The translations under genes were made by a program, and so were the position numbers. A stretch of DNA of 64,000 nt, taken from assembly GCF_027023865.1 (NCBI RefSeq), contig NZ_JALVUC010000010.1, forward strand, positions 24,084 through 88,083, read 5' to 3'. The notes beneath the pieces were generated by a model that saw nothing but the letters and a program-made list of their open reading frames with translations, was not told the DNA's origin and did not search any database. Below, in pieces: positions 33,799 to 43,603 of this stretch. Source of the DNA: Thermococcus sp. Its GTDB lineage: Archaea > Methanobacteriota_B > Thermococci > Thermococcales > Thermococcaceae. The first letter of the stretch is position 1, and each line of letters opens with the position of its first letter.

Positions 33799-34821
33799 AT
33801 GGCCCACGTAGCCGAGTGGAAGAAGAAGGAAGTTGAAGAGCTCACCGAGGTTATCAAGGACTATCCAGTGATAGCGCTCGTTGATGTGGCCGGCGTCCCA
33901 GCCTACCCGCTCAGCAAGATGCGTGAGAAGCTCCGTGGTAAAGCCCTTCTCCGCGTGAGCAGGAACACCCTCATCGAGCTTGCCATAAAGAGGGCCACGG
34001 AAGAGCTTAGCAACCCCGAACTTGAGAAGCTCATTGACTATATCCAGGGTGGGACTGGAATACTCGCCACAGATATGAACCCCTTCAAACTCTACAAGCT
34101 CCTTGAGGAGAGCAAGACCCCTGCCCCTGCCAAGGCTGGCGCGGTTGCTCCTCACGACGTCGTCATCCCGGCCGGACCGACTTCACTCGCTCCGGGTCCG
34201 ATCGTCGGCGAGATGCAGGCCCTTGGAATCCCAGCAAGGATTGAGAAGGGCAAGGTAAGTATACAGAAAGATTACACTGCCCTCAAGGCCGGCGAGATCA
34301 TTACCGACCAGATGGCCAGAATCCTCAACGCACTCGGTGTCGAGCCGCTGGAGGTTGGCCTCAACCTACTCGCGGCCTATGAGGATGGTATAGTTTACAC
34401 TCCAGAAGTCCTTGCGATCGATGAGAACGAGTACATCAACATGCTCCAGCGGGCATATACCCACGCGTTCAACCTATCGGTCAACACAGCCTACCCGACG
34501 AGCCAGACCATTGAGGCCATCATCCAGAAGGCCTTCTTTGGAGCGAAGAACGTTGCCGTCGAGGCTGGTTACGTCACACCTGAGACCGTCGAGGAGGTCT
34601 TTGGCAGGGCGCTCCGTGCCGTCCTGCTCATAGCACAGAACCTGCCTGAGGAGCTGCTTGACGAGAAGACCAAAGAGCTTTTAAACGCTCAGGCACAAAT
34701 GGCAGTTGCCACAGCCTCTCAGCCGGCTGAAGAGAAGGTTGAGGAGGCGGAGGAAGAGGAAGAAGAGGAGGAAGCCAGCGAAGAGGACGCGCTCGCGGGG
34801 CTGGGTGCCCTCTTCGGCTGA
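33799..34821 (+). CDS. rpl10: Large-subunit ribosomal protein uL10 (P0)
   Basis: A 340-residue stalk scaffold. The N-terminal RNA-binding domain (1-110, [20 protein letters not shown]) is followed by an insertion domain, the helical spine that binds three L12 dimers (about 230-300), and an acidic tail ending LAGLGALFG, the same ending as L12. ATG 33799 follows GGTGAGGGAG; the rpl1 stop lies five bases upstream. The tail recruits translation factors. Confidence 0.95.
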   Translation: MAHVAEWKKKEVEELTEVIKDYPVIALVDVAGVPAYPLSKMREKLRGKALLRVSRNTLIELAIKRATEELSNPELEKLIDYIQGGTGILATDMNPFKLYKLLEESKTPAPAKAGAVAPHDVVIPAGPTSLAPGPIVGEMQALGIPARIEKGKVSIQKDYTALKAGEIITDQMARILNALGVEPLEVGLNLLAAYEDGIVYTPEVLAIDENEYINMLQRAYTHAFNLSVNTAYPTSQTIEAIIQKAFFGAKNVAVEAGYVTPETVEEVFGRALRAVLLIAQNLPEELLDEKTKELLNAQAQMAVATASQPAEEKVEEAEEEEEEEEASEEDALAGLGALFG

Positions 34822-34897
34822 ACTTTCCATTTCCCTCGTATCCCTGAATAAATCGTGTAGAATGGATGAAAAATGAAGATGATTGGAGGTGCAAAAA

Positions 34898-35212
34898 ATG
34901 GAGTATGTGTATGCCGCTCTGCTGCTCCACGCTGCTGGTAAGGAGATAACCGAAGAGAACCTTAAGGCCGTTCTTGAGGCCGCTGGTGTTAGCGTCGACG
35001 AAGCAAGGATTAAGGCCCTCGTTGCAGCCCTTGATGGCGTCAACATCGACGAGGTCATTGAGAAGGCCGCTATGCCGGTTGCCGCCCCGGTTGCCGTTGC
35101 AGCCACTCCGGTTGCCGAGGCCCCGGCTGAGGCTGCTGAGGAAGAGGAGGAAGAAGAGGAAGAGGAGAAGGAAGAGGAGGCTCTCGCCGGTCTCGGCGCC
35201 CTCTTCGGCTGA
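34898..35212 (+). CDS. rpl12: Large-subunit ribosomal protein P1/L12
   Basis: A 104-residue stalk protein. The N-terminal dimerisation domain starts [20 protein letters not shown], followed by [19 protein letters not shown], an alanine/proline hinge, and an acidic run before [10 protein letters not shown], which binds elongation factors. GGAGGTGCAAAAA precedes the ATG. Its end is followed by the hairpin that opens the repeat region at 35228. Confidence 0.95.
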   Translation: MEYVYAALLLHAAGKEITEENLKAVLEAAGVSVDEARIKALVAALDGVNIDEVIEKAAMPVAAPVAVAATPVAEAPAEAAEEEEEEEEEEKEEEALAGLGALFG

Positions 35213-35227
35213 ACCCTCTTCCCTTTT

Positions 35228-35533
35228 CTTTCAAACTTTGCTTTGCAAAGTTTGATCAAAGTTTGTGGTTCCTCTTAACTCTCCAGTTTGAGAGGGGTTC
35301 CTTTGAAAACGCTGGATCTAATCCTGAATTCCGCTTTATTGGTTTGCGTTTTAACGGGAGTTCAATTTTAACCGACGCCCTCCGGGCGTCAAAGGATGGG
35401 AACTCTTTGAGTGGAGCATTAATGAAGGAATTCACACCTAAGACAGCTCGTAAAAGAGAATCCCATTGTGCCTTAGCATCTCAAAAAGAACCACGAGCCT
35501 TGATCAAACTTCGCGCAGGTGAAGTTTGTTTTC
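35228..35533. repeat. Second hairpin-ended non-coding repeat, next to tRNA-Arg
   Basis: The left end is AAACTTTGCTTTGCAAAGTTT then GATCAAAGTTTG; the right end is the inverted GATCAAACTTCGCGCAGG plus return arm GAAGTTTG. TGGTTC on the left matches GAACCA on the right. Inside are a GACGCCCTCCGGGCGTC hairpin (35376-35392) and GCATCTCAAAAAGAACC, both shared with 23425-24176. Like that copy it abuts the 3' end of a tRNA. No gene is supported. Confidence 0.65.
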
Positions 35534-35609
35534 TGGCGGGCCCGGCGGGATTCGAACCCGCGGATACCGGCTCCGAAGGCCGGCGCCATGTCCCCTAGGC
35601 TACGGGCCC
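35534..35609 (-). tRNA. tRNA-Arg (anticodon TCG)
   Basis: On the minus strand: acceptor GGGCCCG pairing CGGGCCC, anticodon stem CCGGC-CTTCGGA-GCCGG giving TCG, T arm GCGGGTTCGAATCCCGC and encoded CCA. A CTTTATGTAAAG box at about 35630-35641 fits the promoter. Confidence 0.93.
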
Positions 35610-35877
35610 ACGGGGGTAGTTAACCTAGGTCTTTACATAAAGGTTACGGTGAGAAATGAATCCAAGACTGAAAGAGAGAAAAAGCTAGACTCTCCTTCTT
35701 ATGAGTAGGAGAAGAGAAAAGAGCATCAGAACATCGACGCGCATATTACCTTTTTCTTGGACCCCCTTAATAGGTATTCTGATTCCAAAGTTGGTCTCCC
35801 ATAAAGTGCCCTGAGACACCAGAATAAGAAAAAAACATGCTATGAGGACTCCCTGGAACCATGCCTGCTTAAAGAGT
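35610..35877. other. Intergenic region with a doubtful small membrane frame
   Basis: The minus strand of 35685-35855 encodes two hydrophobic stretches (ACFFLILVSQG and DVLMLFSLLLL) with a polar middle (WETNFGIRIPIKGVQEKGNM). No proper start exists in that frame; an ATG at about 35840 would join it only if a run of seven T had six. It may be a broken small membrane protein gene. Otherwise nothing but the tRNA promoter is seen. Confidence 0.3.
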
Positions 35878-36954
35878 TTATGGCTCGGCCATCCGGCCCG
35901 TTTCGATTCCAAGCTCGAAAAGCCCTTTGGAGATAAGTCTAAGCCGCTCGTCGTTTTTCCTCTTGGACTCCTCCAGCATCTCGAAGGCAAGGAACTTGAG
36001 TATCCTGCTCCTCTTCCATTCGTCCGTTGCCCAGAGGAGTACACTAGTTAGGAAACCTCTATCTATTCCCTTGTCCTTCGTCACCTCGTAGGCCACCATC
36101 AGCCTCGTTGCTGGATTGTAAACCTTGCTCAGATACCCTAAAACTTTATCTGGCTCTTTTAGGTGCCTCCTCGCCAGTGCCGAACCAAGGACATCAGCAA
36201 CCCTCAGATCCTTGAAGAGATTCTCCGCTCTCGTAGAATCCTCCGCCTCAAGTAACTTCAGCCCTATCTCCTCTAGCAGGTAGCTCCTAAAGGGTTCAAC
36301 AAGTCCACGGGCTATCTTCTCAGCTTCTTCAAGCTCCCCTATGCTTATCATCCTCCTGACGTAGTCCACCACGTATTGGTTTCTTTCGGATTCCTTCTCG
36401 CTGAACTGGGGTTTTGGAGGGATTCTGCCTTCAAGCCTCTTTTCAAAGCGCTCTATTATCCCACCCCTCACTTCACCTTTAAGCGGCAGTATCTCCGCCC
36501 CCGGCATTATCTTTCCGTCCTTGTAAACTAGGCCGTAGGGGAGCGGTTTGAGGTCGTCCATGTCACTCTCCGTGAGGTTGAGGTCGCTCAGCCGTACCCC
36601 CTTCAACCCCTTCGAGATGATTGCCTTCGCTAGGTAGGTGCTAACCGCCCGGAGGGCCTTCTTCCTGAGGAACTGGTTCTTTATTCTCCGCGCCGCCTCA
36701 AGCGCCTCCCTGAACTTTTCATCCTTTGAGAAGAGGTATGAAAGGGAACGGAGGGCCTCGTCCTTTATAGAGGGGACTGTGATTTCTCCGGCTATCTCAA
36801 CGGCCCTCTCGGGGTCATCGGCGTAGGCCTCGACGATCCAGCGGAGGGCGTAGGAGTGCCAATAGGGATCCTCTATGGACTCAGCGGTGCTCAGCGCTTC
36901 TTCTCTTTTCCCCTCCATCAGCAGGGTCTTTACCGAGAACAGCTTCCTGTCCAT
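35878..36954 (-). CDS. Alpha-helical repeat protein, unknown function
   Basis: A 358-residue, charged, helical protein. The N-terminal 110 residues form repeats of about 30-35 residues (EEALSTAESIEDPYWHSYAL, RAVEIAGEITVPSIKDEALR, EALEAARRIKNQFLRKKALR), TPR/HEAT-like. A middle segment (about 115-190) with DLKPLPYGLVYKDGKIM is less regular, and the C-terminal part again contains helical repeats (AEKIARGLVEPFRSYLLEEI). There is no signal, membrane helix or catalytic motif. Its GTG/ATG start is one base from the stop of the phosphorylase gene, so the two are co-transcribed. I recognise only a Thermococcales hypothetical. Confidence 0.7.
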   Translation of the reverse strand: MDRKLFSVKTLLMEGKREEALSTAESIEDPYWHSYALRWIVEAYADDPERAVEIAGEITVPSIKDEALRSLSYLFSKDEKFREALEAARRIKNQFLRKKALRAVSTYLAKAIISKGLKGVRLSDLNLTESDMDDLKPLPYGLVYKDGKIMPGAEILPLKGEVRGGIIERFEKRLEGRIPPKPQFSEKESERNQYVVDYVRRMISIGELEEAEKIARGLVEPFRSYLLEEIGLKLLEAEDSTRAENLFKDLRVADVLGSALARRHLKEPDKVLGYLSKVYNPATRLMVAYEVTKDKGIDRGFLTSVLLWATDEWKRSRILKFLAFEMLEESKRKNDERLRLISKGLFELGIETGRMAEP

Positions 36955-36955
36955 T

Positions 36956-37789
36956 TCAACCCCTCAGCCCTGGGAACCAGACCTTCTTTCCAGCCCTCTC
37001 CTTCTCCTCGTCCCACTCGGCGAGAATCTTCACCGCTTCACTTGCTACCAACGCTGCCCCCTCTTCACCCTTCTTGCCGAACTCGTTGGTAACCCTGTTG
37101 GCGAAGACCGAGCAGACGCAGCCGGCTCTCAGACCGTATATGTTTGCCAGCGTGTAGAGCGTTGCCGCCTCCATCTCAAAGTTCGTGACGTTGGCCTGCC
37201 TGAGGTCGTCCATTATGTTCCTTGCAAAGCTCGGGAAGTAGTCTCTAAGGCCGGGCCTGCCCTGGCCAAGGTAGAAGCTGTCGGTCGAGGCCGTTATGCC
37301 GAGATGGTAGGGAATTCCCAGCGTTTCGGCAGCCTCGATGAGCGCCAAAGTCACCTCAAGATCAGCTGAGGCGGGGTATTCCACCCTAACGTACTGCTTT
37401 GAAGTCCCTTCAAGTCTAACCGCGGCTTTGGCTATGATCAGGTCACCTATTTCCATCCCGGGCTGTATCGCTCCCGTCGAGCCGACGCGGATGAAGGTGT
37501 TCGCTCCTATCGCGGTAAGCTCCTCGACCGCTATGGCCGTGGAGGGGCCACCTATTCCAGTTGAGGTGACGCTTATTGGGACACCTTTGTACTTTCCAGT
37601 GTGAGTTCTGTACTCGCGGTGGAATGCTATCTCCCTCGCTTCCTCCCAGAGTGGGCTTATCTTTGGAACCCTCTCCGGATCTCCGGGTAGGAGAACGTAG
37701 CGCGCAACATCCCCCGGTTTACAAGCTATGTGGTACTGATATCCCTCCTCGGTTCGGGGTCTCTCGGCTGAAACGAACTTCCCCCCCAT
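36956..37789 (-). CDS. udp: Uridine phosphorylase-family nucleoside phosphorylase
   Basis: A 277-residue PNP/UDP family 1 enzyme that splits nucleosides with phosphate to a free base and ribose 1-phosphate. Phosphate-binding residues are in LLPGDPERVPKI (near 33-44) and FIRVGSTGAIQPG (near 95-107). The ribose-binding NFEMEAATLYTLANIYGLRA (near 193-212) carries the Met-Glu pair. Uridine is the likely substrate from resemblance, but inosine or others cannot be excluded. ATG 37789 follows AGGTGGTTGCC. It is divergent from the threonine synthase gene. Confidence 0.88.
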   Translation of the reverse strand: MGGKFVSAERPRTEEGYQYHIACKPGDVARYVLLPGDPERVPKISPLWEEAREIAFHREYRTHTGKYKGVPISVTSTGIGGPSTAIAVEELTAIGANTFIRVGSTGAIQPGMEIGDLIIAKAAVRLEGTSKQYVRVEYPASADLEVTLALIEAAETLGIPYHLGITASTDSFYLGQGRPGLRDYFPSFARNIMDDLRQANVTNFEMEAATLYTLANIYGLRAGCVCSVFANRVTNEFGKKGEEGAALVASEAVKILAEWDEEKERAGKKVWFPGLRG

Positions 37790-37861
37790 GGCAACCACCT
37801 TTTTATGCTCCTGTGCATTATACTCAGCGTTGGAGCTAAAAAAGCCTTTGGGGCTGAAAGC

Positions 37862-38926
37862 ATGCTCAAGTGCACACGGTGCGGTAGAACCTATCCTGAG
37901 ACATTTCGCCTGAGATGTGACTGTGGCGGAACGCTCCTCGTTGAGAGGGGGTATTATGACTTCTTTGGCAGTATCCTCCCATACTTGGACATGAGGAGAT
38001 ACCTAAGCTTCCTCCCAATAGGCGGTAATTACCTTCCGCCGGCAGTCCCATCTATAACACCAACGACCTCACTCCAGATCGGTTCGGCCTTTGGCTTATT
38101 CAAGCTGGAGTATCTACAGCCAAGCGGCTCCTTCAAAGACAGGGGTACCTTTGTCACCGTTGCAAAGCTCATGGAAGGGGGTATAAACGAGGTCGTCATC
38201 GACAGCTCGGGCAATGCGGCTCTGAGCATGGCCCTCTACTCCCTGCCAGCGGGCATAAGGGTTCACGCCTTCGTCTCCTACGATGCGATGCAGGAAAAGC
38301 TCTCGCTCCTTCAGAGGCTTGGAGCCATTGTTCACTTCGTCGACGGGGACAGGATGGAAGTGCACGAGAGGGCCGTTGAGTTCGCGGAGCGCGAGGGGGT
38401 AACCTACGTCTCCCACTGGTTTAATCCGTATTTTCTCGAGGGCACCAAGACGGCCGCCTTCGAGGCCTACGAGCAGGTCGGCGTCCCGGACTACGTTCTG
38501 GCCCCGATCGGGAGCGGGACACTCTTCCTAGGCCTCTGGAAAGGCTTTAAAGAGCTTGAGAAGATGGGTGAAATCACAAGGCTCCCTGTCTTTGTTGCCG
38601 TTCAGGCTTCCGGCTATGAGAGCCTCTGCGAGCGCTCCAAGCTGTCGAATCCCCTTGCAGACGGCATAGCCATTCCAGAACCGCCCAGACGGGAGGAGAT
38701 GGAGAAAGTCCTCGGTGAAACCGGAGGAACCTGCGTGAGCGTTGGCGAGCCTGAAACCAGGGGCGCGTTAAGCTGGCTTAGAAGGGTTGGCTTTCTCGTT
38801 GAGCCTACTTCAGCAACGGTTCTAGCGGCGATGTGGAATCTAGTCGAGAGGGGGGAGATACCTGACGGTTCAAAAGTTCTCCTGCCTTTGACAGGCTCGG
38901 GCCTTAAACTAACCCAAGGTATTTAA
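37862..38926 (+). CDS. thrC: Threonine synthase (PLP-dependent)
   Basis: A 354-residue fold-type II PLP enzyme that converts O-phosphohomoserine to threonine. The N-terminal zinc ribbon MLKCTRCGRTYPETFRLRCD-CGG is typical of archaeal threonine synthases. The PLP lysine is in PSGSFKDRGT (near residue 90), the phosphate loop in IGSGTLFLG, and IDSSGNAALSMALYS follows. ATG 37862 lies close to the upstream gene's divergent promoter. Cysteate synthase is a related alternative in methanogens but unlikely here. Confidence 0.85.
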   Translation: MLKCTRCGRTYPETFRLRCDCGGTLLVERGYYDFFGSILPYLDMRRYLSFLPIGGNYLPPAVPSITPTTSLQIGSAFGLFKLEYLQPSGSFKDRGTFVTVAKLMEGGINEVVIDSSGNAALSMALYSLPAGIRVHAFVSYDAMQEKLSLLQRLGAIVHFVDGDRMEVHERAVEFAEREGVTYVSHWFNPYFLEGTKTAAFEAYEQVGVPDYVLAPIGSGTLFLGLWKGFKELEKMGEITRLPVFVAVQASGYESLCERSKLSNPLADGIAIPEPPRREEMEKVLGETGGTCVSVGEPETRGALSWLRRVGFLVEPTSATVLAAMWNLVERGEIPDGSKVLLPLTGSGLKLTQGI

Positions 38927-38962
38927 ACTTTTAAAGCCAATTACTAAGTGGAGGTGAGTGAA

Positions 38963-39841
38963 ATGGGCGTTAGGTATCCTGCCGTCGCTGGAAGTTTCTA
39001 TCCTATCGATGAAGAACTGGTAGATATGCTTGGGAAGTTTTTTAGTGATTTGGGTGGGGAAGGGAGAAAGAAGAGGATAACAGCCGGCGTTGCACCTCAC
39101 GCAGGTTACGTCTTCTCAGGTTATACTGCAAGCAGAACGTATAAGGCGATATTCGAGGACGGTCTGCCGGAGACCTTCGTGATACTTGGTCCAAATCACA
39201 CCGGCCTCGGCTCGCCGATAGCTGTCTATCCGGAAGGCGAGTGGCTAACTCCGCTCGGGAACATCGAGGTCGATGCTGATATGGCAAAAGCAATAGCAAA
39301 GCTCTCTGGAATAGCAGATCTGGATGAGACCGCCCACACCTACGAGCACTCCATCGAGGTTCAGATTCCCTTCATACAGTACCTTGCCGAGAAGGCCGGA
39401 AAGGAGGTCAAAATCGTTCCAATAGTCCTTGGAATTCAGGACAAAGAAGTTGTTGAAGGCCTTGGAAAGGCCATCTTTGAAGCCTCAAAAGAACTCGGCA
39501 GAGACGTCGTGGTTATAGCAAGCACTGATTTCATGCATTATGGGAGGATGTACGGCTACGTGCCCTTTAGGGTAAGGGCCGAAGAGCTTCCCCACAGGAT
39601 AAAGGAGTGGGACTTCCGCGTGATAAGGAGGATCCTCGACTTTGATGTTGGGGGCATGTTCCACGAGCTAAGGGAGATGCGCCATACCATGTGCGGGCCT
39701 GGAGGAGTTGGGGCTGCGATAGTTTACTCTCACCGCTCCGGAGCTCTTGGGGCCGAACTCTTGCACTACACGACCAGCTACGAGGTGAGCCTCTCGACAG
39801 ACGCGATAGTTGGCTACGCGAGCATAGTGATTAGGAGGTAA
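38963..39841 (+). CDS. MEMO1 family protein
   Basis: A 292-residue protein of the MEMO/dioxygenase-like superfamily. Candidate metal-binding histidines are in [17 protein letters not shown] (near 40-56), LGPNHTGLG (near 78-86), [13 protein letters not shown] (near 120-132) and [10 protein letters not shown] (near 190-199). Archaeal members are often near the mevalonate genes and have no confirmed reaction; human MEMO1 binds iron or copper. GGAGGTGAGTGAA precedes the ATG. In this window the mevalonate cluster begins 2.7 kb downstream. Confidence 0.9.
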   Translation: MGVRYPAVAGSFYPIDEELVDMLGKFFSDLGGEGRKKRITAGVAPHAGYVFSGYTASRTYKAIFEDGLPETFVILGPNHTGLGSPIAVYPEGEWLTPLGNIEVDADMAKAIAKLSGIADLDETAHTYEHSIEVQIPFIQYLAEKAGKEVKIVPIVLGIQDKEVVEGLGKAIFEASKELGRDVVVIASTDFMHYGRMYGYVPFRVRAEELPHRIKEWDFRVIRRILDFDVGGMFHELREMRHTMCGPGGVGAAIVYSHRSGALGAELLHYTTSYEVSLSTDAIVGYASIVIRR

Positions 39842-39920
39842 TGGTGTTTTCTCTCTTCGTGCATTAATTGTTTTCATGTTTTACCTTTATATCAGAAAAT
39901 TAAAGAAAAGGGAAACTAAA

Positions 39921-42386
39921 TCAGAAGGCCGCCTTGTGGTGCTGGTGTTCCACTTCCCAGCTGAAGAACTTGTAAGCGGCCCTCTTGGTCACATCCTCTA
40001 TGAGGAACCAGACGAGGCAGTAAACCCAGATAATTGCTGCATACTTCCAGCCTATTGCCGAGACACCCCAGCCGTAGACGGCTATGAGCGTTGCCAGCAA
40101 CTTTGTTCCAACGGCACTCCAGAAGAGCCACTTGCCTGGTATTATACTCCAGAACGGTCCCCTCGTCCTCGTGACGAATATAGTCAGGTGTCCTGCCACG
40201 GCCAGCTTCAGGAATATCATGCTCTGGAGCACTGCCAGTCCGGTGGCAGTGGTGTAGGGTACTTTGAAGTAGTTTATAAGTAACCAGAGCAGGAGGAAGG
40301 TTTCTACGACGCCCATGGTTCCTATTATCGTCGAGACCGTTAGTATCTCGCGTATGTTCCACTTCTCGGGCCAGCGGTTGATTTTGACGTTGTCGTAGGC
40401 TATGGTGATTATCGGCAGGTCGTTGAGAAGGGCTAGGAGGATTATCATGACTGCCGTTACTGGGTAGAAGTTGTAGGCCAGTATGCTAAGCGTTATGAAG
40501 AACAGAACCCTTATCGTCTCGGTTATGCGGTAGAGGACGTAACTGTACATCCTCTGGAATATCTTCCTGGCCTCGACGATAGCGTTCTTTATGACGCCTA
40601 TCCCCGAGGCTAGAAGGGCTATGTCCGCTGCGGCTCTGGCGGCGTCCGTTGCACCTGAAACTGCTATCCCCACGTCAGCCTGCTTGAGCGCCGGGGCGTC
40701 GTTCACACCGTCACCGGTCATGGCAACTTTGTGACCGGCCTCCTGAAGAGCCTTGACTATCTTGAACTTGTGCTCAGGATAGACCTGGGCAAAGCCGTCC
40801 GCGTCCTCGCAGAGCTGGGTGAGCTCGTGTCCCGTTGCCTTGTCAAGCTGGTCTGCCGTGTAGATTTTCTTTCCAATGCCAAGCATTTTCGCTATCTGCT
40901 TCGCTATCGCAATGTGGTCACCGGTTATCATCCTCACCCTTATGCCGTTCCTCTGCAGGAACTTGACGGTGTTCGCTGAATCGTCCCTGGGCGGGTCGAA
41001 GAGAGGTATCAGTCCAACGAACTTCCAGCCATCGCCGAAGTCCACCGCCACACCGAGGGTTCTATACCCCTTCCTGGCCAGTTCGTCGACCTTCTCCGTT
41101 ACCTCCTTCCTCAATCCCTCGTCCGCGTTCACCATGTCGAGTATGACCTGTGGTGCGCCCTTGGCGGTTCTGAACCTCTTCCCATCGCACTCAACTTCAG
41201 CCTCGGTGTGCTTTATCACCGGGTCGAAGGGAACGAACTTCACCTGTTTGCACGATTTCAGTTTTTCCTTGTCCTTCACGGACCTTATTATTGCCAGATC
41301 TATCGGGTCCTTGTTCTCCTCCTTGCTGGCCAGGGAGGCGTAGAATAACATATCATCCACGCTAAAGTTGTTCCATGAAATTGGGTCATCAACCGTTAGC
41401 TGGTTCTTCGTTAAGGTTCCGGTCTTGTCGGCGCAGAGTGCATCGACCGCCGCCAGCTCCTCTATGGCCACCAACTTTGTGACTATGGCCTGCCTCTTGG
41501 CCAGCTCATAGGCACCTATCGCCATCGTTATGCTCATAACAGCGGGCAAAGCCGCTGGAATTGCCGCAACCGTTAAGACGAGGGCAAAGCGGAGGAGTTC
41601 TATTATCGGCTTGCCGCGGTGCAGCTCGACGAGGAACATTATCGTAACCATTATAAGGCTGAGGGCTATCAGGTAGTTTCCGATGTTTATGACAAGCTTC
41701 TGGTATTCGCTGACCGTTCTGGCCGACTCAACGAGCTGGACTGTTCTTCCGAAGTAGGTGTTCAGACCAGTTGCCACGACAACACCGGTCATCTCCCCCC
41801 TCTTGACTATCGTGCCGCTGTATATCATTTCGCCGGCCTTTTTCGTTACTGGGACGCTTTCACCGGTGAGTGCGGATTCGTCCACTGTTATGAAGTCCCC
41901 TTCAATGAGTTTGACGTCGGCCGGGATTATGTCACCCATCCTGACGCGGATTATATCCCCTGGAACGAGTTCCCTGGCGGGTACCGTTTTCCACTTCCCA
42001 TCCCTGAAGACCCTTGACTCTATTGTTAGCTTCTCCTTCAGGTACTCCATGATGTTCTCGGCCTTGTGCTCCTGCCAGAAGCCAACGACCGCATTGATTA
42101 TCAGGAGGCTCGTAATTATTGCGAAATCCTCCCAGTGTTGGACTATGGCTGATAGGATCGCGGCCGCCTCTATCATCCAGGGTATCGGTCCCCAGAAGTA
42201 GGATAGAAACTTCCGGAGGGGACTGACCTTCTTCTCTGGAATCTCGTTGGGGCCTACCTCTTTGAGACGGCGCTTGGCCTCTTCCTCGCTTAGACCCCTC
42301 TTCGGATCAACTTCCAGGTACTTTAAAACCTCATCAACACTCATGTGTTTGGCCTTTTGGGCTATCCCTTGTAGGTTCGTTACCAT
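39921..42386 (-). CDS. Plasma-membrane-type proton P-type ATPase
   Basis: An 821-residue type IIIA P-type ATPase, which pumps protons outward using ATP. The actuator loop has ALTGESVPVT, the phosphorylation site CADKTGTLT is near residue 315, KGAPQVILDM marks the nucleotide-binding domain, and TGDGVNDAPALKQADVGIAV the hinge. About ten membrane helices are predicted. The N-terminus (VDEVLKYLEVDPKRGLSEEE) is the usual cytosolic cap. ATG 42386 follows AAGGGTGATAACC. It is single and divergent from the mevalonate kinase gene across 212 bases. Confidence 0.92.
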   Translation of the reverse strand: MVTNLQGIAQKAKHMSVDEVLKYLEVDPKRGLSEEEAKRRLKEVGPNEIPEKKVSPLRKFLSYFWGPIPWMIEAAAILSAIVQHWEDFAIITSLLIINAVVGFWQEHKAENIMEYLKEKLTIESRVFRDGKWKTVPARELVPGDIIRVRMGDIIPADVKLIEGDFITVDESALTGESVPVTKKAGEMIYSGTIVKRGEMTGVVVATGLNTYFGRTVQLVESARTVSEYQKLVINIGNYLIALSLIMVTIMFLVELHRGKPIIELLRFALVLTVAAIPAALPAVMSITMAIGAYELAKRQAIVTKLVAIEELAAVDALCADKTGTLTKNQLTVDDPISWNNFSVDDMLFYASLASKEENKDPIDLAIIRSVKDKEKLKSCKQVKFVPFDPVIKHTEAEVECDGKRFRTAKGAPQVILDMVNADEGLRKEVTEKVDELARKGYRTLGVAVDFGDGWKFVGLIPLFDPPRDDSANTVKFLQRNGIRVRMITGDHIAIAKQIAKMLGIGKKIYTADQLDKATGHELTQLCEDADGFAQVYPEHKFKIVKALQEAGHKVAMTGDGVNDAPALKQADVGIAVSGATDAARAAADIALLASGIGVIKNAIVEARKIFQRMYSYVLYRITETIRVLFFITLSILAYNFYPVTAVMIILLALLNDLPIITIAYDNVKINRWPEKWNIREILTVSTIIGTMGVVETFLLLWLLINYFKVPYTTATGLAVLQSMIFLKLAVAGHLTIFVTRTRGPFWSIIPGKWLFWSAVGTKLLATLIAVYGWGVSAIGWKYAAIIWVYCLVWFLIEDVTKRAAYKFFSWEVEHQHHKAAF

Positions 42387-42598
42387 GGTTATCACCCTTT
42401 TTAGTCCCTTTTTGTTACTATAAAAATATTCAGTCCTTGGTTTAAATAGTTTACTACCAAAACTGTCAAAATGCCTTTAAGCTTTGTGATGTAGTTTTAC
42501 AGACTCCTCGCTCAAATCGATTATTTTTCAGGCTCGGCACCCGGCTGGGGTTTATGTAATATTTATATTATGATCATTTAAGTTTTAGCGGTGGTGAG
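42387..42598. promoter_or_regulatory. Divergent promoter region, P-type ATPase and mevalonate kinase
   Basis: ATATTTATATTATG at 42559-42572 is a TATA box about 30 bases before mevalonate kinase. On the other strand, AAATATTTTTATAG near 42419-42430 lies 35-45 bases before the ATPase start. The middle has a GGTTTAAATAG stretch near 42440 that could be a second site. No gene is seen. Confidence 0.5.
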
Positions 42599-43603
42599 AT
42601 GAAGGTTTTAGCCTCTGCACCCGCTAAAATTATCCTCTTCGGCGAGCACAGCGTCGTCTACGGAAAACCTGCCATAGCGGCCGCGATAAACCTCAGAACC
42701 TACGTAAGAGCAGAGTTCAACAATTCAGGCAGGATAAAGATAGAAGCGAAGGACATAAAGACCCCCGGGCTTATAGTCTCCTTCTCTGAGAATGAGATTT
42801 ACTTCGAGAGCGACTACGGAAAAGCGGCGGAAGTCCTCAGCTACGTCCGTCAGGCAATAGAGCTGGTGAGAGATGAGGCCGATGCGAACGGGAGGGGAAT
42901 CACCGTCTCAATAACCTCTCAGATACCGGTCGGGGCAGGCCTTGGCTCATCGGCGGCGGTTGCGGTTTCAACGATAGGGGCCGTTTCAAAACTGCTCGGC
43001 CTTGAGCTGAGCAACGAGGAGATTGCCAGGCTCGGCCACAGGGTTGAGCTTCTCGTTCAGGGGGTCTCGAGCGGTATAGACCCAACGGTTTCGGCCCTAG
43101 GCGGCTTCATCCACTACGAGAATGGCAAATTCGAGCATCTTCCATTTGTCAACCTGCCGGTGGTTGTTGGCTACACCGGTTCGAGCGGCTCGACGAAGGA
43201 GCTTGTGGCGATGGTACGCGATACCTATGAGGATATACCCGACATAATCGAACCCATTCTAGCAGCCATGGGCAAGGTCGTTGAGAAGGCCAGGGAAACC
43301 CTCCTCTTGGGGGAGGATGGAAGGTGGAAGCTCGGTCGCCTTGGAGAACTGATGAATATAAACCATGGTTTATTAGATGCCCTCGGCGTCTCCACCAAGA
43401 AGCTGAGCGAGCTTGTGTACGCCGCCAGAACCGCTGGTGCCCTCGGTGCCAAGATAACCGGTGCCGGTGGTGGCGGTTGCATGTACGCCTTAGCTCCTGA
43501 AAAGCAGAGCGAAGTGGCAACGGCGATAACTATCGCGGGTGGAACGCCGATGGTAACTGAGATAAGCCGCGAGGGGCTTCGCATAGAGGTGGTTGTACCA
43601 TGA
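42599..43603 (+). CDS. mvk: Mevalonate kinase
   Basis: A 334-residue GHMP kinase that phosphorylates mevalonate. Motif 1 is [16 protein letters not shown] (near 10-25), motif 2 is [15 protein letters not shown] (near 110-124) and motif 3 is [14 protein letters not shown] (near 285-298). The catalytic Glu/Asp positions ([16 protein letters not shown]) are present. It opens the isoprenoid cluster with a TATA box 30 bases upstream and overlaps isopentenyl phosphate kinase by four bases (ATGA). Confidence 0.95.
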   Translation: MKVLASAPAKIILFGEHSVVYGKPAIAAAINLRTYVRAEFNNSGRIKIEAKDIKTPGLIVSFSENEIYFESDYGKAAEVLSYVRQAIELVRDEADANGRGITVSITSQIPVGAGLGSSAAVAVSTIGAVSKLLGLELSNEEIARLGHRVELLVQGVSSGIDPTVSALGGFIHYENGKFEHLPFVNLPVVVGYTGSSGSTKELVAMVRDTYEDIPDIIEPILAAMGKVVEKARETLLLGEDGRWKLGRLGELMNINHGLLDALGVSTKKLSELVYAARTAGALGAKITGAGGGGCMYALAPEKQSEVATAITIAGGTPMVTEISREGLRIEVVVP

